DNA of 64,000 bases from positions 434,001-498,000 of the forward strand of contig NZ_CADCWQ010000002.1 of the NCBI RefSeq assembly GCF_902806455.1. Reading direction: 5' to 3'. Origin of the DNA: Virgibacillus doumboii (GTDB taxonomy: Bacteria > Bacillota > Bacilli > Bacillales > Amphibacillaceae). Below the pieces are notes generated by a model. It saw only the letters and a program-made list of their open reading frames with translations, did no database searches and was not told the origin of the DNA. Each line of letters begins with the position of its first letter. Positions within the stretch are counted from its first letter, which is position 1. Shown here in pieces: positions 1 to 7,381 of the stretch. Position numbers and translations under genes: made by a program.

Positions 1-370
1 CCGTGTCTCTTGTTGTAATCTGTATCTCTCTTGATTGCTCGACAATTGTTTTTTGATGATTTCCCTGCCTTGTTCTGATAACTTGTTTTAGATCTTGAAG
101 GATACCATTAGATTGGTTTTCACCAACAGTAATATTAATAACTGCTCCGATTGCTGCCTGAATACCGAGCTGCAGGGAGAATGCTACTTGCCTGTCAGTA
201 GTAGTCACATTTATATCTTCGGAATCCTTAATGATTATCCATTCATCTGATACTTGCTGGTTGGAAACAGATTGGTCAGCATCTTGTGCTATAACTGCAT
301 TGTTTTCATCAGTTGTATTATCATCACATTGATCAAGTGCACGCCATTTCGTTTGGGACATATCATTCAT
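1..370 (-). CDS. cotX: Spore coat protein, CotX family (partial, 3' end off window)
   Basis: The reverse strand encodes at least 123 residues running off the left edge. A polar N-terminus with a Trp-Arg-Ala-Leu-Asp motif is followed by a segment of the form QVSDEWIIIKDSEDINVTTTD, then a hydrophobic stretch and a second motif ending in ITTRDT. This duplicated SDE-I-I-DS-INVT-TD layout is the CotX/CotY insoluble-coat family signature. Two AAGGAG boxes precede two possible ATGs (370 and 366); 370 is used here, but 366 is equally well placed. The adjacent minus-strand gene (399-974) is a paralogue, so this is a spore coat crust cluster. CotX proteins form the outer crust of Bacillus spores. Confidence 0.8.
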   Translation of the reverse strand, partial: MNDMSQTKWRALDQCDDNTTDENNAVIAQDADQSVSNQQVSDEWIIIKDSEDINVTTTDRQVAFSLQLGIQAAIGAVINITVGENQSNGILQDLKQVIRTRQGNHQKTIVEQSREIQITTRDT

Positions 371-398
371 CACTCCTTAACTCCTTTCTCCTGAAAAT

Positions 399-974
399 TT
401 ATAAGACATCAATCATTACGGCCAATGCTAACAGTAATTGCAGCATAGCTTGAATATTGACTGCCAAATCAGTATCTGTAGTCGTTACCGTAGCGTCTTT
501 AGTGTTATAGATGAAGATTTTCTGTCTATTTATTTGGTCTGCGTTAAAGTGTTGCATAAGCTCTTGTGAAACAGCCTCACCTCGTTCTGAATCACCTACT
601 ACAATATTGAGGACCAGCATTATCGCCAACTGTAAACTTGCCTGCAGTGACACTCCGGTTTGTGTGTCCATTGAATCGATCGTGATATTGCAAGACTCTT
701 TTACCCAAATCATTTCGGCGGATTCCTGATCCATAAATGAATATTGACCACCATCCTGTGAAACGGCTGCTTCGGGATCACTGTATAAAACTTCTACAAG
801 ATTATTGGTTTCATAGTTGTCAGCGCACGCATTGCATCTGGTTTTGTTTTTTTTAACTTTACAATTACAATCACGACAATAATGTTGATCTGTTTTATGC
901 CGACCTTTATAGTAAAAATATCTATTTTTCCGGTCGTGGGAATGAGAAGTATTAGATTTTCTGTCATATTTCAT
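399..974 (-). CDS. Spore coat protein, CotX-like with Cys/His-rich N-terminus
   Basis: 191 residues starting at the ATG 8 nt after AAAGGAG; an in-frame GTG three codons upstream is too close to that site. Residues 1-55 are basic and rich in His, Tyr and Cys (CRDCNCKVKKNKTRCNACAD), like the linker that cross-links CotX/CotY/CotZ crust proteins. Residues about 85-190 hold two copies of the CotX motif, around SAEMIWVKESCNITIDSMDT and KIFIYNTKDATVTTTDTD, each followed by a hydrophobic segment. It lies 28 bp upstream of a second CotX-family gene in the same direction, so the two are probably co-transcribed late in the mother cell. The function is inferred from family resemblance only. Confidence 0.8.
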   Translation of the reverse strand: MKYDRKSNTSHSHDRKNRYFYYKGRHKTDQHYCRDCNCKVKKNKTRCNACADNYETNNLVEVLYSDPEAAVSQDGGQYSFMDQESAEMIWVKESCNITIDSMDTQTGVSLQASLQLAIMLVLNIVVGDSERGEAVSQELMQHFNADQINRQKIFIYNTKDATVTTTDTDLAVNIQAMLQLLLALAVMIDVL

Positions 975-1068
975 AGTTAACACTCCTTTCTTTGGTTACT
1001 AATAATCTATGGATTTTCCTACTAAAAGACTGTACACATTAACCAGAATCCCACTTTTTTTCAAAATT

Positions 1069-1100
1069 AAAGAAAACACCTATCATTTGGTGTTTTCTTA
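1069..1100 (-). terminator. Hairpin terminator after small coat-type gene
   Basis: An 11-bp stem AAGAAAACACC/GGTGTTTTCTT with an 8-nt loop sits just past the stop of the 1109-1327 gene. The T tract on the minus strand is short, so termination may be moderate. Confidence 0.55.
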
Positions 1101-1108
1101 ATAGACTC

Positions 1109-1327
1109 TTATTCACTTGTTTTATTAATGTCTTTTTCACCTTTGTTAAATTGATCGACCTGTTTTCTTAAGTCCTCGACCATTTCTTTCAGCATTTGCC
1201 TTTGTTCATTTGTTATATTTTGTTTAACTTCTTCCGGTTTAACATTATTCTTTTTGAAAATATCATCAATCAACAGTTTGACTACCTTATCAGGGACTAC
1301 CTGCTGTTTAGAGAAATCATCTCCCAT
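1109..1327 (-). CDS. Small spore coat-type protein (CotW-like)
   Basis: 72 residues (MGDDFSKQQVVPDKVVKLLI onward), acidic and helical, with no Cys or membrane segment. The segment KLLIDDIFKKNNV followed by a region with EQRQMLKEMVEDLR resembles, from memory, the N-terminal half of B. subtilis CotW (LVQNIFSKHGV, then EEKEMLLNLVKDLQ). Next to CotX-family genes this supports a crust/insoluble-coat role, because cotVWXYZ are clustered in B. subtilis. The ATG at 1327 has AGGCAGG at good spacing; an in-frame GTG four codons upstream overlaps the ribosome binding site. It is transcribed toward the cotX-like genes but separated from them by a hairpin. Identity is moderate because the protein is short. 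Confidence 0.55.
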   Translation of the reverse strand: MGDDFSKQQVVPDKVVKLLIDDIFKKNNVKPEEVKQNITNEQRQMLKEMVEDLRKQVDQFNKGEKDINKTSE

Positions 1328-1531
1328 AATATATTTCACCTGCCTTACATAGAGTACTATATACTATGGTATGGAGGAAATTTTGACTGTATTGTTGTCT
1401 ATCGTTTTTATAGATGTTGGTTACACAGTGCAGGATATTGTATACTAACGGAAACTGTCTTAAGAAAGCACAAATTAACAGGATAATAGACTCCTGTGCT
1501 GCTAGAGTTGAGTTAGAAGGGAAGTTGTCGT

Positions 1532-2395
1532 ATGGAAGGTCTACAGCGAATGACAGACAGTATTGATTATATTGAACGGAATTTGGATGGGGAACTTTAT
1601 ATGGAACATATAGCCGGGATTGCCTGCATGTCCAAATTTCATTACCAGCGAATGTTTCATATGCTGACAGGGGTTACTGTTGCAGAGTATATTCGAAAGC
1701 GTCGAATTACACTTGCTGCACAGGATTTGATGCATTCTGATCGTAAAGTAATTGATATCGCGTTGAAATACGGATATGAAACCCCGGAGGCATTTTCAAA
1801 AGCATTCCGTAAAATACATGGAGTGAATCCCTCGGCTATACATCAGTCAGGTGAACCGCTGAAGGCCTTTCCGCGACTCTCCTTTCAAATTCAATTAAAG
1901 GGTGATGAGGAAATGGATTACCGAATTGTGGAGAAAGAGGCTTTTCAAGTTGTCGGAAAGGGTATTCGTACGAAAACGATTGAAGGGCAGAATCATCGTG
2001 ACATTCCAGCTTTTTGGGATGAATCCCATCGGAACGGTTTTGCAGCAGCGCTTGAAAAAGACTGCGGGGAAATGGGCGTGCTGGGTATTTGTATGGAGCT
2101 TGATATTGAGCATGAAGAACTGACCTATTTCATTTGCTCGGAGAAAAGTGACCAGCATGTGCCGGAAAGCTGGGAGACCAAAGAGATTCCTGCCTCAACA
2201 TGGGCAGTATTTCCGGTTATCGGTCCAATTCCGGAAGCAATCGAGAAGGTGTGGGAGCGTATATTTGCTGAATGGTTTCCTTCCACAGGATATGAACATA
2301 GAAATGCACCGGAGATGGAAGTTTATCCTTCTGATGGCAATGTAACCGCTGAAGACCATCACTGTGAAATCTGGGTTCCGATTGTAAAAAAATAA
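1532..2395 (+). CDS. AraC-family transcriptional regulator with GyrI-like effector domain
   Basis: 287 residues. Residues 1-105 are an AraC/XylS DNA-binding domain with two helix-turn-helix units: LYMEHIAGIACMSKFHYQRM, and VIDIALKYGYETPEAFSKAF followed by the family HGVNPSA ending. Residues about 130-286 form a GyrI-like/SOUL small-molecule domain (start DYRIVEKEAFQVVGKGIR, end HHCEIWVPIVKK). This architecture (Rob/SoxS-like head, BmrR-type ligand domain) is known for multidrug- or toxin-responsive regulators. A GAAGGGAAG site precedes the ATG. No obvious target operon adjoins it: ddl follows 124 bp downstream on the same strand. It could be autoregulatory; the ligand is unknown. Confidence 0.85.
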   Translation: MEGLQRMTDSIDYIERNLDGELYMEHIAGIACMSKFHYQRMFHMLTGVTVAEYIRKRRITLAAQDLMHSDRKVIDIALKYGYETPEAFSKAFRKIHGVNPSAIHQSGEPLKAFPRLSFQIQLKGDEEMDYRIVEKEAFQVVGKGIRTKTIEGQNHRDIPAFWDESHRNGFAAALEKDCGEMGVLGICMELDIEHEELTYFICSEKSDQHVPESWETKEIPASTWAVFPVIGPIPEAIEKVWERIFAEWFPSTGYEHRNAPEMEVYPSDGNVTAEDHHCEIWVPIVKK

Positions 2396-2519
2396 CGGAA
2401 CACCTTATAGACCTTCTCAGCAGACTTGGATACATTTTTAATTAATTTCTTCTGTTTCAAACAACCCTTTTTGTGCTATTTTAGATATATATGATTTTTA
2501 TCATAATAAGGGAGTTCTG

Positions 2520-3626
2520 ATGATGAAGAAAAAAGTTGGAATTATTTTTGGCGGGAAATCTGCTGAACACGAAGTATCGTTGCAATCAGCCAAAAATATT
2601 GTTGATGCAATTGATAAAGATGAATATGAAGTAGTTCTGATTGGAATTGACAAACAGGGGAAATGGCACATCAATGACCAATCTTCCTATTTAATAAATG
2701 CGGAAAACCCGAAATTAATTCAGTTAAATAAATCAAATGATTCGGTGGCAATTGTACCCGGGGAGACGGATAACCAATTAATCCACGCGGAGAATGCAGG
2801 CGGATTGGACCAGCTTGATGTTGTATTCCCGATTGTGCACGGAACACTTGGCGAGGACGGCAGCCTGCAGGGAATGATGCGTATTGCAAATCTTCCTTAT
2901 GTCGGCACAAACGTCCTTGGTTCTTCGATCTGTATGGATAAAGATATTGCTAAACGTTTACTGAAAGCAGCGGGTGTGAATGTTGCCAAAGGCGAGGTCT
3001 TTTCCCGTGCGAAGAAGAGTTCAATTGACTTTGATAAGTTGAAGGAGAACATTGGAGTTCCAATGTTCATCAAGCCAGCTAATCAGGGGTCATCTGTAGG
3101 AGTCAGTAAAGTGTCATCCAAAGAGGACTTTGATAAGGCTATCGATACAGCATTTCAATATGACCATAAAATCATCGTTGAAGAAACACTTGTCGGCCGT
3201 GAAATTGAATGCTCCGTTTTGGGAAATGATGATCCAAAGGCCTCACTGCCGGGTGAAATTTTACCACAGACAGAATTTTACTCGTATGAGTCAAAATATA
3301 TCGACGAAACCGGAGCAAAGCTGGAGATTCCGGCAGATCTCTCCGATGAAATGGTTAAAAAAGTTCAGGATGCGGCCATTGAAGTATTTCAGACCCTTGA
3401 ATGTGAAGGCTTAGCCCGTGTAGATTTCTTTTTAACTGATGATAGTGATATCTATGTTAACGAGGTCAATACCTTACCAGGATTTACCCGGATTAGTATG
3501 TATCCGAAGCTATGGGAAATAAGCGGAATATCCTATCCGGAATTAATCAATCGTTTGATTGAACTGGCGATTGAGCGTCATCAACAGGACAGTATGCTGA
3601 AAAGCGCTGTCTGGGAAGACGAATAA
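2520..3626 (+). CDS. ddl: D-alanine--D-alanine ligase
   Basis: 368 residues, usual for the longer Ddl/VanA-type ligases. It joins two D-alanines with ATP hydrolysis in the cytoplasm, making the dipeptide that ends the peptidoglycan stem. Visible landmarks are the N-terminal GGKSAEHEVS motif (about 11-20), VFPIVHGTLGEDGSLQG, the ATP-grasp core with FIKPANQGSSVGVSKV, and the Mg-binding NEVNTLPGF at about residue 313 before the C-terminal GISYPELI helix. The two tandem ATGs both follow GGAG. It stands alone, not beside murF as in B. subtilis. Two hairpins follow the stop. Confidence 0.95.
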   Translation: MMKKKVGIIFGGKSAEHEVSLQSAKNIVDAIDKDEYEVVLIGIDKQGKWHINDQSSYLINAENPKLIQLNKSNDSVAIVPGETDNQLIHAENAGGLDQLDVVFPIVHGTLGEDGSLQGMMRIANLPYVGTNVLGSSICMDKDIAKRLLKAAGVNVAKGEVFSRAKKSSIDFDKLKENIGVPMFIKPANQGSSVGVSKVSSKEDFDKAIDTAFQYDHKIIVEETLVGREIECSVLGNDDPKASLPGEILPQTEFYSYESKYIDETGAKLEIPADLSDEMVKKVQDAAIEVFQTLECEGLARVDFFLTDDSDIYVNEVNTLPGFTRISMYPKLWEISGISYPELINRLIELAIERHQQDSMLKSAVWEDE

Positions 3627-3638
3627 ATTGTATGCGAG

Positions 3639-3723
3639 CCGCCGAAGGTTACAATTGTGCCTTTGGCGGTTGTTTATATTGTAGAGGGAGGGGCACTGTC
3701 GAACCCTTGAGACAGTGCCTCTT
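3639..3723 (+). terminator. Two consecutive hairpins downstream of ddl
   Basis: Hairpin 1 (3639-3669) pairs CCGCCGAAGG with CCTTTGGCGG and is followed by a T-rich stretch. Hairpin 2 (3689-3723) pairs AGGGGCACTGTC with GACAGTGCCTCT with one G-U pair and has no T run. The first is the likelier terminator. Confidence 0.55.
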
Positions 3724-3725
3724 CT

Positions 3726-3785
3726 AACATCAGCCCGAGAGCAAAAATATCAACTGGAGAGAAGAAAACATCCCCGACAAAAAAG
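3726..3785 (+). repeat. Degenerate 20-bp-period intergenic repeat, three units
   Basis: Three units starting aacatcagcccgagagcaaa, with ATC cores at 3729, 3749 and 3770. The consensus matches the perfect array at 59211-59410 (atcagcccgagaagcaaaac) and the degenerate arrays at 14505 and 46180. It lies directly behind the ddl hairpins. Confidence 0.6.
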
Positions 3786-3806
3786 CGCCATCCAGAAAAT
3801 GGCGCC
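3779..3806 (-). terminator. Rho-independent terminator of the nitroreductase gene
   Basis: Read on the minus strand, GGCGCCAT-loop-ATGGCGC is followed by six T. It lies about 10 bp past the stop codon of the 3815-4375 gene. Confidence 0.8.
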
Positions 3807-3814
3807 TTTCATCA

Positions 3815-4375
3815 TTACCCTTCAAATGTCGAAAATTTCTCGTTAACCGGTTTTCTGCCTTTTTTAATCGGCAATTCGTCAAAATAACCCAGATGGAGAA
3901 ATCCTGCAATTTTTTCATTCTCGCCCACATTAAGAATTTCTTTTACTTTTGGATCATAGATGTGCGGATTGGTTTTCCAGACAACACCGAGCTGCTGCTC
4001 CCAGGCAAGCAGCCAAAAGTTTTGGATCATGCATGCTGTTGCCCCGAAGTTTTCATCCCATTGCTTTTGATTATCGGGGACTTCCATTACAACAACAAGG
4101 AAAGCATTTGGCTCATTCAAATATTCCCGGCGATTTTCCTGCCGTTCTTCCGGATAGGTTGCAGCAACTTTTTCTGCAAATGCTTCTTTTCGCTTTGGCC
4201 CAACGAAAACAAAGCGCCAAGGCTGCCGGTTTCCATGAGTCGGTGCCCAAACGGCATCTTCCAATAATTCTTTCACTGTCTCTTCCGTTACGGGCTTGTC
4301 ATTGTAGCCTTTTTTAACAGCCCGGCGTTCACGGATAAGGTTTGCAAGTGCTGTTGATTGTTTTGTCTGTTCCAC
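3815..4375 (-). CDS. Nitroreductase family protein (FMN-dependent NAD(P)H oxidoreductase)
   Basis: 186 residues from a GTG start (VEQTKQSTALANLIRERRAV) placed 8 nt after GGGAG; a TTG six codons upstream overlaps that site. The protein has the nitroreductase fold: N-terminal FMN phosphate-binding RERRAVK, WAPTHGNRQPWRFVFV (about 47-62), a central ATACMIQNFWLLAWEQQLGVVW segment and C-terminal FLHLGYFDELPIKKGRKPV. Family members reduce nitroaromatics, quinones or flavins; the substrate here cannot be told. It is divergent from the cupin gene; an FNR-type palindrome at 4471-4490 lies about 100 bp upstream and might affect both. Confidence 0.85.
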   Translation of the reverse strand: MEQTKQSTALANLIRERRAVKKGYNDKPVTEETVKELLEDAVWAPTHGNRQPWRFVFVGPKRKEAFAEKVAATYPEERQENRREYLNEPNAFLVVVMEVPDNQKQWDENFGATACMIQNFWLLAWEQQLGVVWKTNPHIYDPKVKEILNVGENEKIAGFLHLGYFDELPIKKGRKPVNEKFSTFEG

Positions 4376-4470
4376 GTAACAGTCTCCCTTCAAATCCTTT
4401 TATGTATATTCGTTTAATTGATAATTATTTTCATTTACATTATAACGAATGGAACATCAAAAATCAAAAT

Positions 4471-4490
4471 AATGTGATGCTCGTCACATT
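4471..4490. promoter_or_regulatory. FNR/CRP-type box
   Basis: AATGTGATGCTCGTCACATT is a perfect inverted repeat (AATGTGA-N6-TCACATT). It matches the FNR/CRP half-site TGTGA-N6-TCACA. Its centre (4480.5) is 41.5 bp from the start site predicted for the TATACT -10 element at 4510-4515, the classical class II activator position. Confidence 0.7.
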
Positions 4491-4509
4491 ATTAAACAAA
4501 TTAATAGGA

Positions 4510-4515
4510 TATACT
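4510..4515 (+). promoter_or_regulatory. -10 element of activator-dependent promoter for cupin gene
   Basis: TATACT with no recognisable -35; the FNR-type box takes that place. The predicted start site is near 4522, 46 bp before the favoured TTG start. Confidence 0.5.
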
Positions 4516-4567
4516 TCAGCTATGTGCTTATTTTTCTCAATACTATCCGGAGGGAGGATTGGCAGGA

Positions 4568-4858
4568 TTGAAGCTAATATCTGTGGACCATGAAATAACG
4601 AAGCCTGTATTTTTTACCAGGTTATTCGGCGAAGACAATCGTGAAGTGGTAAATGTGAAATTACAGGAAGGAGAAATCGTAAAAGAACATGATTCCCCGA
4701 AGCATGTATTCATTTTTGTGAACAGTGGTGATGTGGAATTTACCGTTTCCGGGGAGAAGCATACGGTTAATGCCGAAACAGTTTTGTACATGGAACCATA
4801 TGAACGTCATGCGCTAAAAGCTTTAAGTGACGTATCAATTCTCGTTATGAAATGTTAG
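4568..4858 (+). CDS. Small cupin-domain protein
   Basis: 97 residues if started at the TTG at 4568 (product MKLISVDHEITKPVFFTRLF), 10 nt after GGAGG; an earlier in-frame TTG at 4559 touches that site. It is a single cupin barrel: PVFFTRLFGEDNREVVNVKLQEG, then EHDSPKHVFIFVNSGDVEF (cupin motif 1-like with E, H, H) and MEPYERHALKALSD (motif 2 with H). Such small cupins bind a metal or small ligand; no substrate can be assigned. It stands alone behind an FNR-type promoter, suggesting expression under oxygen limitation or a related Crp/Fnr signal. Guanine deaminase follows 93 bp downstream. Confidence 0.75.
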   Translation: MKLISVDHEITKPVFFTRLFGEDNREVVNVKLQEGEIVKEHDSPKHVFIFVNSGDVEFTVSGEKHTVNAETVLYMEPYERHALKALSDVSILVMKC

Positions 4859-4951
4859 TCTCAGAGTTATAGCGGGAAAGCAGTTATCTTTACAATGGAT
4901 AGCTGCTTTAATGTTATACTCGGGAAAAGAAGCTCTAAAGGAGGTTTCCAA

Positions 4952-5401
4952 ATGGATCAGTTTATGGAGCGTGCAGTGGAACTGGCTGCTGAAAATGTTC
5001 GTAATGGCGGGGAACCGTTTGGTGCAGTTCTGGTAAAAAATAATAACCTGGTTTCTGAAGGTGTGAACGAATTACATAAGCGTTTTGACATTTCTGCACA
5101 TGCTGAAATAATGGCGATGCGCAAGGCACAAAAGAAAATGCATACACATGTCCTCGAGGGATATACAATGTATGCGAGCGGTGAGCCCTGTCCAATGTGC
5201 ATGACAGCAATGTATTTTGCCGGGATTGACAAAATTTATTACTGTGCATCTGTGGAAGATGCTGTTGAAGCAGGTCTCGGAAAGTCAAAAGTAGTTTATG
5301 AAGAATTGCAGAAGCCAAAAGAAGACAGGGAAATGCAAATGATTCATATGCCTTTAAAAGAAGGTCAGGAAAATCCAATGGAATTGTGGAAAAAAAAATA
5401 A
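4952..5401 (+). CDS. guaD: Guanine deaminase / nucleoside deaminase
   Basis: 149 residues of the cytidine/deoxycytidylate deaminase-like zinc superfamily. The zinc and proton-shuttle residues are visible as HAE (50-52) and PCPMC (79-83). The C-terminal region VEAGLGKSKVVYEEL followed by KPKEDREMQMIHMPL parallels B. subtilis GuaD, which deaminates guanine to xanthine in purine salvage. The ATG at 4952 follows GGAGG by 7 nt; the longer reading from 4895 has no ribosome binding site. Other deaminases of the family (tRNA adenosine or cytosine deaminase) are possible but fit less well. The T-box promoter of the next operon begins 2 bp after its stop. Confidence 0.75.
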   Translation: MDQFMERAVELAAENVRNGGEPFGAVLVKNNNLVSEGVNELHKRFDISAHAEIMAMRKAQKKMHTHVLEGYTMYASGEPCPMCMTAMYFAGIDKIYYCASVEDAVEAGLGKSKVVYEELQKPKEDREMQMIHMPLKEGQENPMELWKKK

Positions 5402-5402
5402 C

Positions 5403-5431
5403 TTGCATTTTAAAAATTATTGGTATATAAT
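5403..5431 (+). promoter_or_regulatory. SigA promoter of the methionine T-box operon
   Basis: TTGCAT (5403-5408), a 17-bp spacer and TATAAT (5426-5431). The predicted start is near 5438, directly behind guaD. Confidence 0.7.
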
Positions 5432-5437
5432 TTAAAA

Positions 5438-5780
5438 AACTTTGAAAATCAAAATGAAATACTTACTTTTTTAAAAACGTTGAAGAGGGAAAGTAAGATA
5501 TGGTTATTTTTTCTACAGAGAGCTTCGGTAGCTGAAAAGAAGCAAAAAATACGTATCTGAAAAATGGCCTCCGAGTTTCGTGCTGAAACTATCGATCGAG
5601 ATAGTAGTAGGTTCCGACGAGTTTTGGCACTCGTTATCAATGCCAAAGTATTCAAAGCCACAACAAGGCTTGCGTACTTATTGAGGCTGTGTGTGCAAAC
5701 ATACAGTAAAGTAAGGTGGTACCACGTATATATAACCACGTCCTTACCGAATTTTAAATTCGGCATGGACGTGGTTTTTT
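5438..5780 (+). promoter_or_regulatory. T-box leader, methionine (AUG) specifier
   Basis: The T-box sequence AAGGTGGTACCACG lies at 5713-5726, followed by a terminator hairpin with arms ACCACGTCC and GGACGTGGT and a T run (5735-5780). In stem I, AGATA (5496-5500) pairs with TATCT (5554-5558) and GAGG (5485-5488) with CCTC (5568-5571). The specifier loop between them ends in ATG (5564-5566) plus one purine, i.e. a Met codon. The loop also has the conserved AGTA opposite. Uncharged tRNA-Met should stabilise the antiterminator and switch on the SAM hydrolase/ECF operon. Confidence 0.85.
5735..5780 (+). terminator. Regulated terminator of the Met T-box
   Basis: A 9-bp arm ACCACGTCC/GGACGTGGT extended by inner pairing CCGAATTT/AAATTCGG and followed by six T. 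It overlaps the antiterminator half formed by the T-box sequence. Confidence 0.85.
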
Positions 5781-5866
5781 GATTTTCAAAAAGAGAATTG
5801 GATATTACTGCGCGCGTGATATTCATGAAATCTGTATTAACAAAAAATTAAATGGAGGAATCGAAC

Positions 5867-6727
5867 ATGAGTAAAAATTTAGTGCTTCAAACAGACTTTG
5901 GATTAAGTGATGGTGCCGTAAGTGCGATGTATGGCGTAGCTTTATCGGTTGCTCCGGGTTTAAGAATCTTTGATTTAACACATGACATTCCCCAATTTAA
6001 TATTTGGGAAGGTTCTTACCGGCTCTATCAGACCATTTCCTACTGGCCGGAAGAAACCGTATTTGTTTCTGTTGTTGACCCTGGTGTAGGAACCGATCGT
6101 TTAAGTGTAGTTGCTAAAACAAAGGAGAACCAATACATTGTTACTCCTGATAACGGCACATTGACACATATTAAACAAAATATTGGAATTACGGCAATTC
6201 GGGAGATTGATGAGAAAGTAAATCGTTTGCCTAAATCAGGCGATTCCTATACATTCCACGGCCGTGACGTTTATGCGTACACAGGAGCAAGATTAGCTTC
6301 AGGTAAGATTAGCTTTGAGGAAGTAGGCCGGGAGTTGAATGTTGACGATACTATTGAAATTAAGCATAACCAGTCATACATTGATGAAAGTGGCACAATT
6401 CATGGAAATATTGATATTCATGATGTTCGTTTCGGTAATCTTTGGACGAATATTGAACATGATTTATTCAAGCAGGCCAATTTCAACTACGGTGATTCGT
6501 TTGAAGTCACGATTGCCAATAACACGCGTCAGGTTTATAAAAATATCATGACATTTGGTCGTTCGTTTGCAGACAGTCACCTGGGTGAGCCGCTCATCTA
6601 TGTGAATTCACTTGATAAATTGGGTGTTGCCATTAACCAGGGATCATTTGCCAAAGCATATCAGATAGAAACAGGGATGAATTGGAAAATAACCATTCGT
6701 CGTGCACCTAAAATTATATATAATTAA
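5867..6727 (+). CDS. S-adenosylmethionine hydrolase (DUF62 / SAM hydroxide adenosyltransferase)
   Basis: 286 residues from the ATG 7 nt after GGAGG (an ATG five codons earlier is part of that site). The family splits SAM with water into adenosine and methionine. Conserved segments seen are LQTDFGLSDGAVSAMYGV, VFVSVVDPGVGTDR, VTPDNGTLTHI and SYTFHGRDVYAYTGA, then the C-terminal barrel with IHDVRFGNLWTNI. There is no signal peptide, so it acts in the cytoplasm. It is first in a T-box operon with an ECF transporter, which suggests that the imported ligand is SAM or a relative and that methionine is released from it; that link is inference. Confidence 0.85.
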   Translation: MSKNLVLQTDFGLSDGAVSAMYGVALSVAPGLRIFDLTHDIPQFNIWEGSYRLYQTISYWPEETVFVSVVDPGVGTDRLSVVAKTKENQYIVTPDNGTLTHIKQNIGITAIREIDEKVNRLPKSGDSYTFHGRDVYAYTGARLASGKISFEEVGRELNVDDTIEIKHNQSYIDESGTIHGNIDIHDVRFGNLWTNIEHDLFKQANFNYGDSFEVTIANNTRQVYKNIMTFGRSFADSHLGEPLIYVNSLDKLGVAINQGSFAKAYQIETGMNWKITIRRAPKIIYN

Positions 6728-6769
6728 ATATAAATAAATTAAAATAAAAATCAGGGAGGAATTAGAATT

Positions 6770-7324
6770 ATGAGAAGTCAAGGTTTATCAATCAAAACAA
6801 TCGTAGCTATTGGAATTGGGTCAGCGGTATTTGTTATTTTAGGCCGTTTTGCTTCCATACCATCGGGGATACCGAATACATCTGTTGAAACAGCATATGC
6901 TTTTTTAGCACTTATGTCTGTGATCTTTGGTCCTATTGCAGGCGGATTAATTGGTTTTATCGGTCATGCATTGAAAGATGCGATCTTTTATGGCACCCCG
7001 TGGTGGAGCTGGGTTGTTGTGTCAGCTTTTGTAGGTTTCGGAATCGGGTTGTTCACCAGAAAAATTAAAGTCGACGAAGGTGTATTTGGCACAAAACAAA
7101 TTGTCTTATTTAACATCGTGCAGGCAGTTATTCAGGCTGTCGGCTGGTTCCTGATCGCTCCGATACTTGATATCGTGATTTATGCAGAGCCGGCTAACAA
7201 AGTATTTACCCAGGGAATTTTCGCCGGAATTTCAAACATTGTAACGGTCGGAATTATTGGTACAATTTTAATTGCAACCTACGCAAAAACCCAGGGGAAA
7301 AGTGACTCTTTAGCGAAGGAATAA
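6770..7324 (+). CDS. mtsA: ECF transporter S component (UPF0397; methionine-regulated type)
   Basis: 184 residues, very hydrophobic with five or six membrane spans. The segments [39 protein letters not shown] and [20 protein letters not shown] are typical of the UPF0397 substrate-binding subunits. It captures the substrate for the energizing module encoded by the next two genes. Genome annotations call the trio MtsABC, methionine-regulated ECF transporter; the symbol is used in that sense, not for the metal transporter of the same name. The true substrate is not known. Its position behind a SAM hydrolase and a Met T-box points to methionine, SAM or a sulfonium/thioether precursor. AGGGAGG precedes the ATG. 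Confidence 0.8.
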   Translation: MRSQGLSIKTIVAIGIGSAVFVILGRFASIPSGIPNTSVETAYAFLALMSVIFGPIAGGLIGFIGHALKDAIFYGTPWWSWVVVSAFVGFGIGLFTRKIKVDEGVFGTKQIVLFNIVQAVIQAVGWFLIAPILDIVIYAEPANKVFTQGIFAGISNIVTVGIIGTILIATYAKTQGKSDSLAKE

Positions 7325-7381
7325 CAGCAAAAACAGGAAAGAAGACACGAGAAATACAATATCCAATCAGGAGTTTTTGTC

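Noticed and set aside
5564..5782. 72-codon ORF in the Met T-box leader
   Set aside because: It is inside conserved T-box structures and ends in the terminator.
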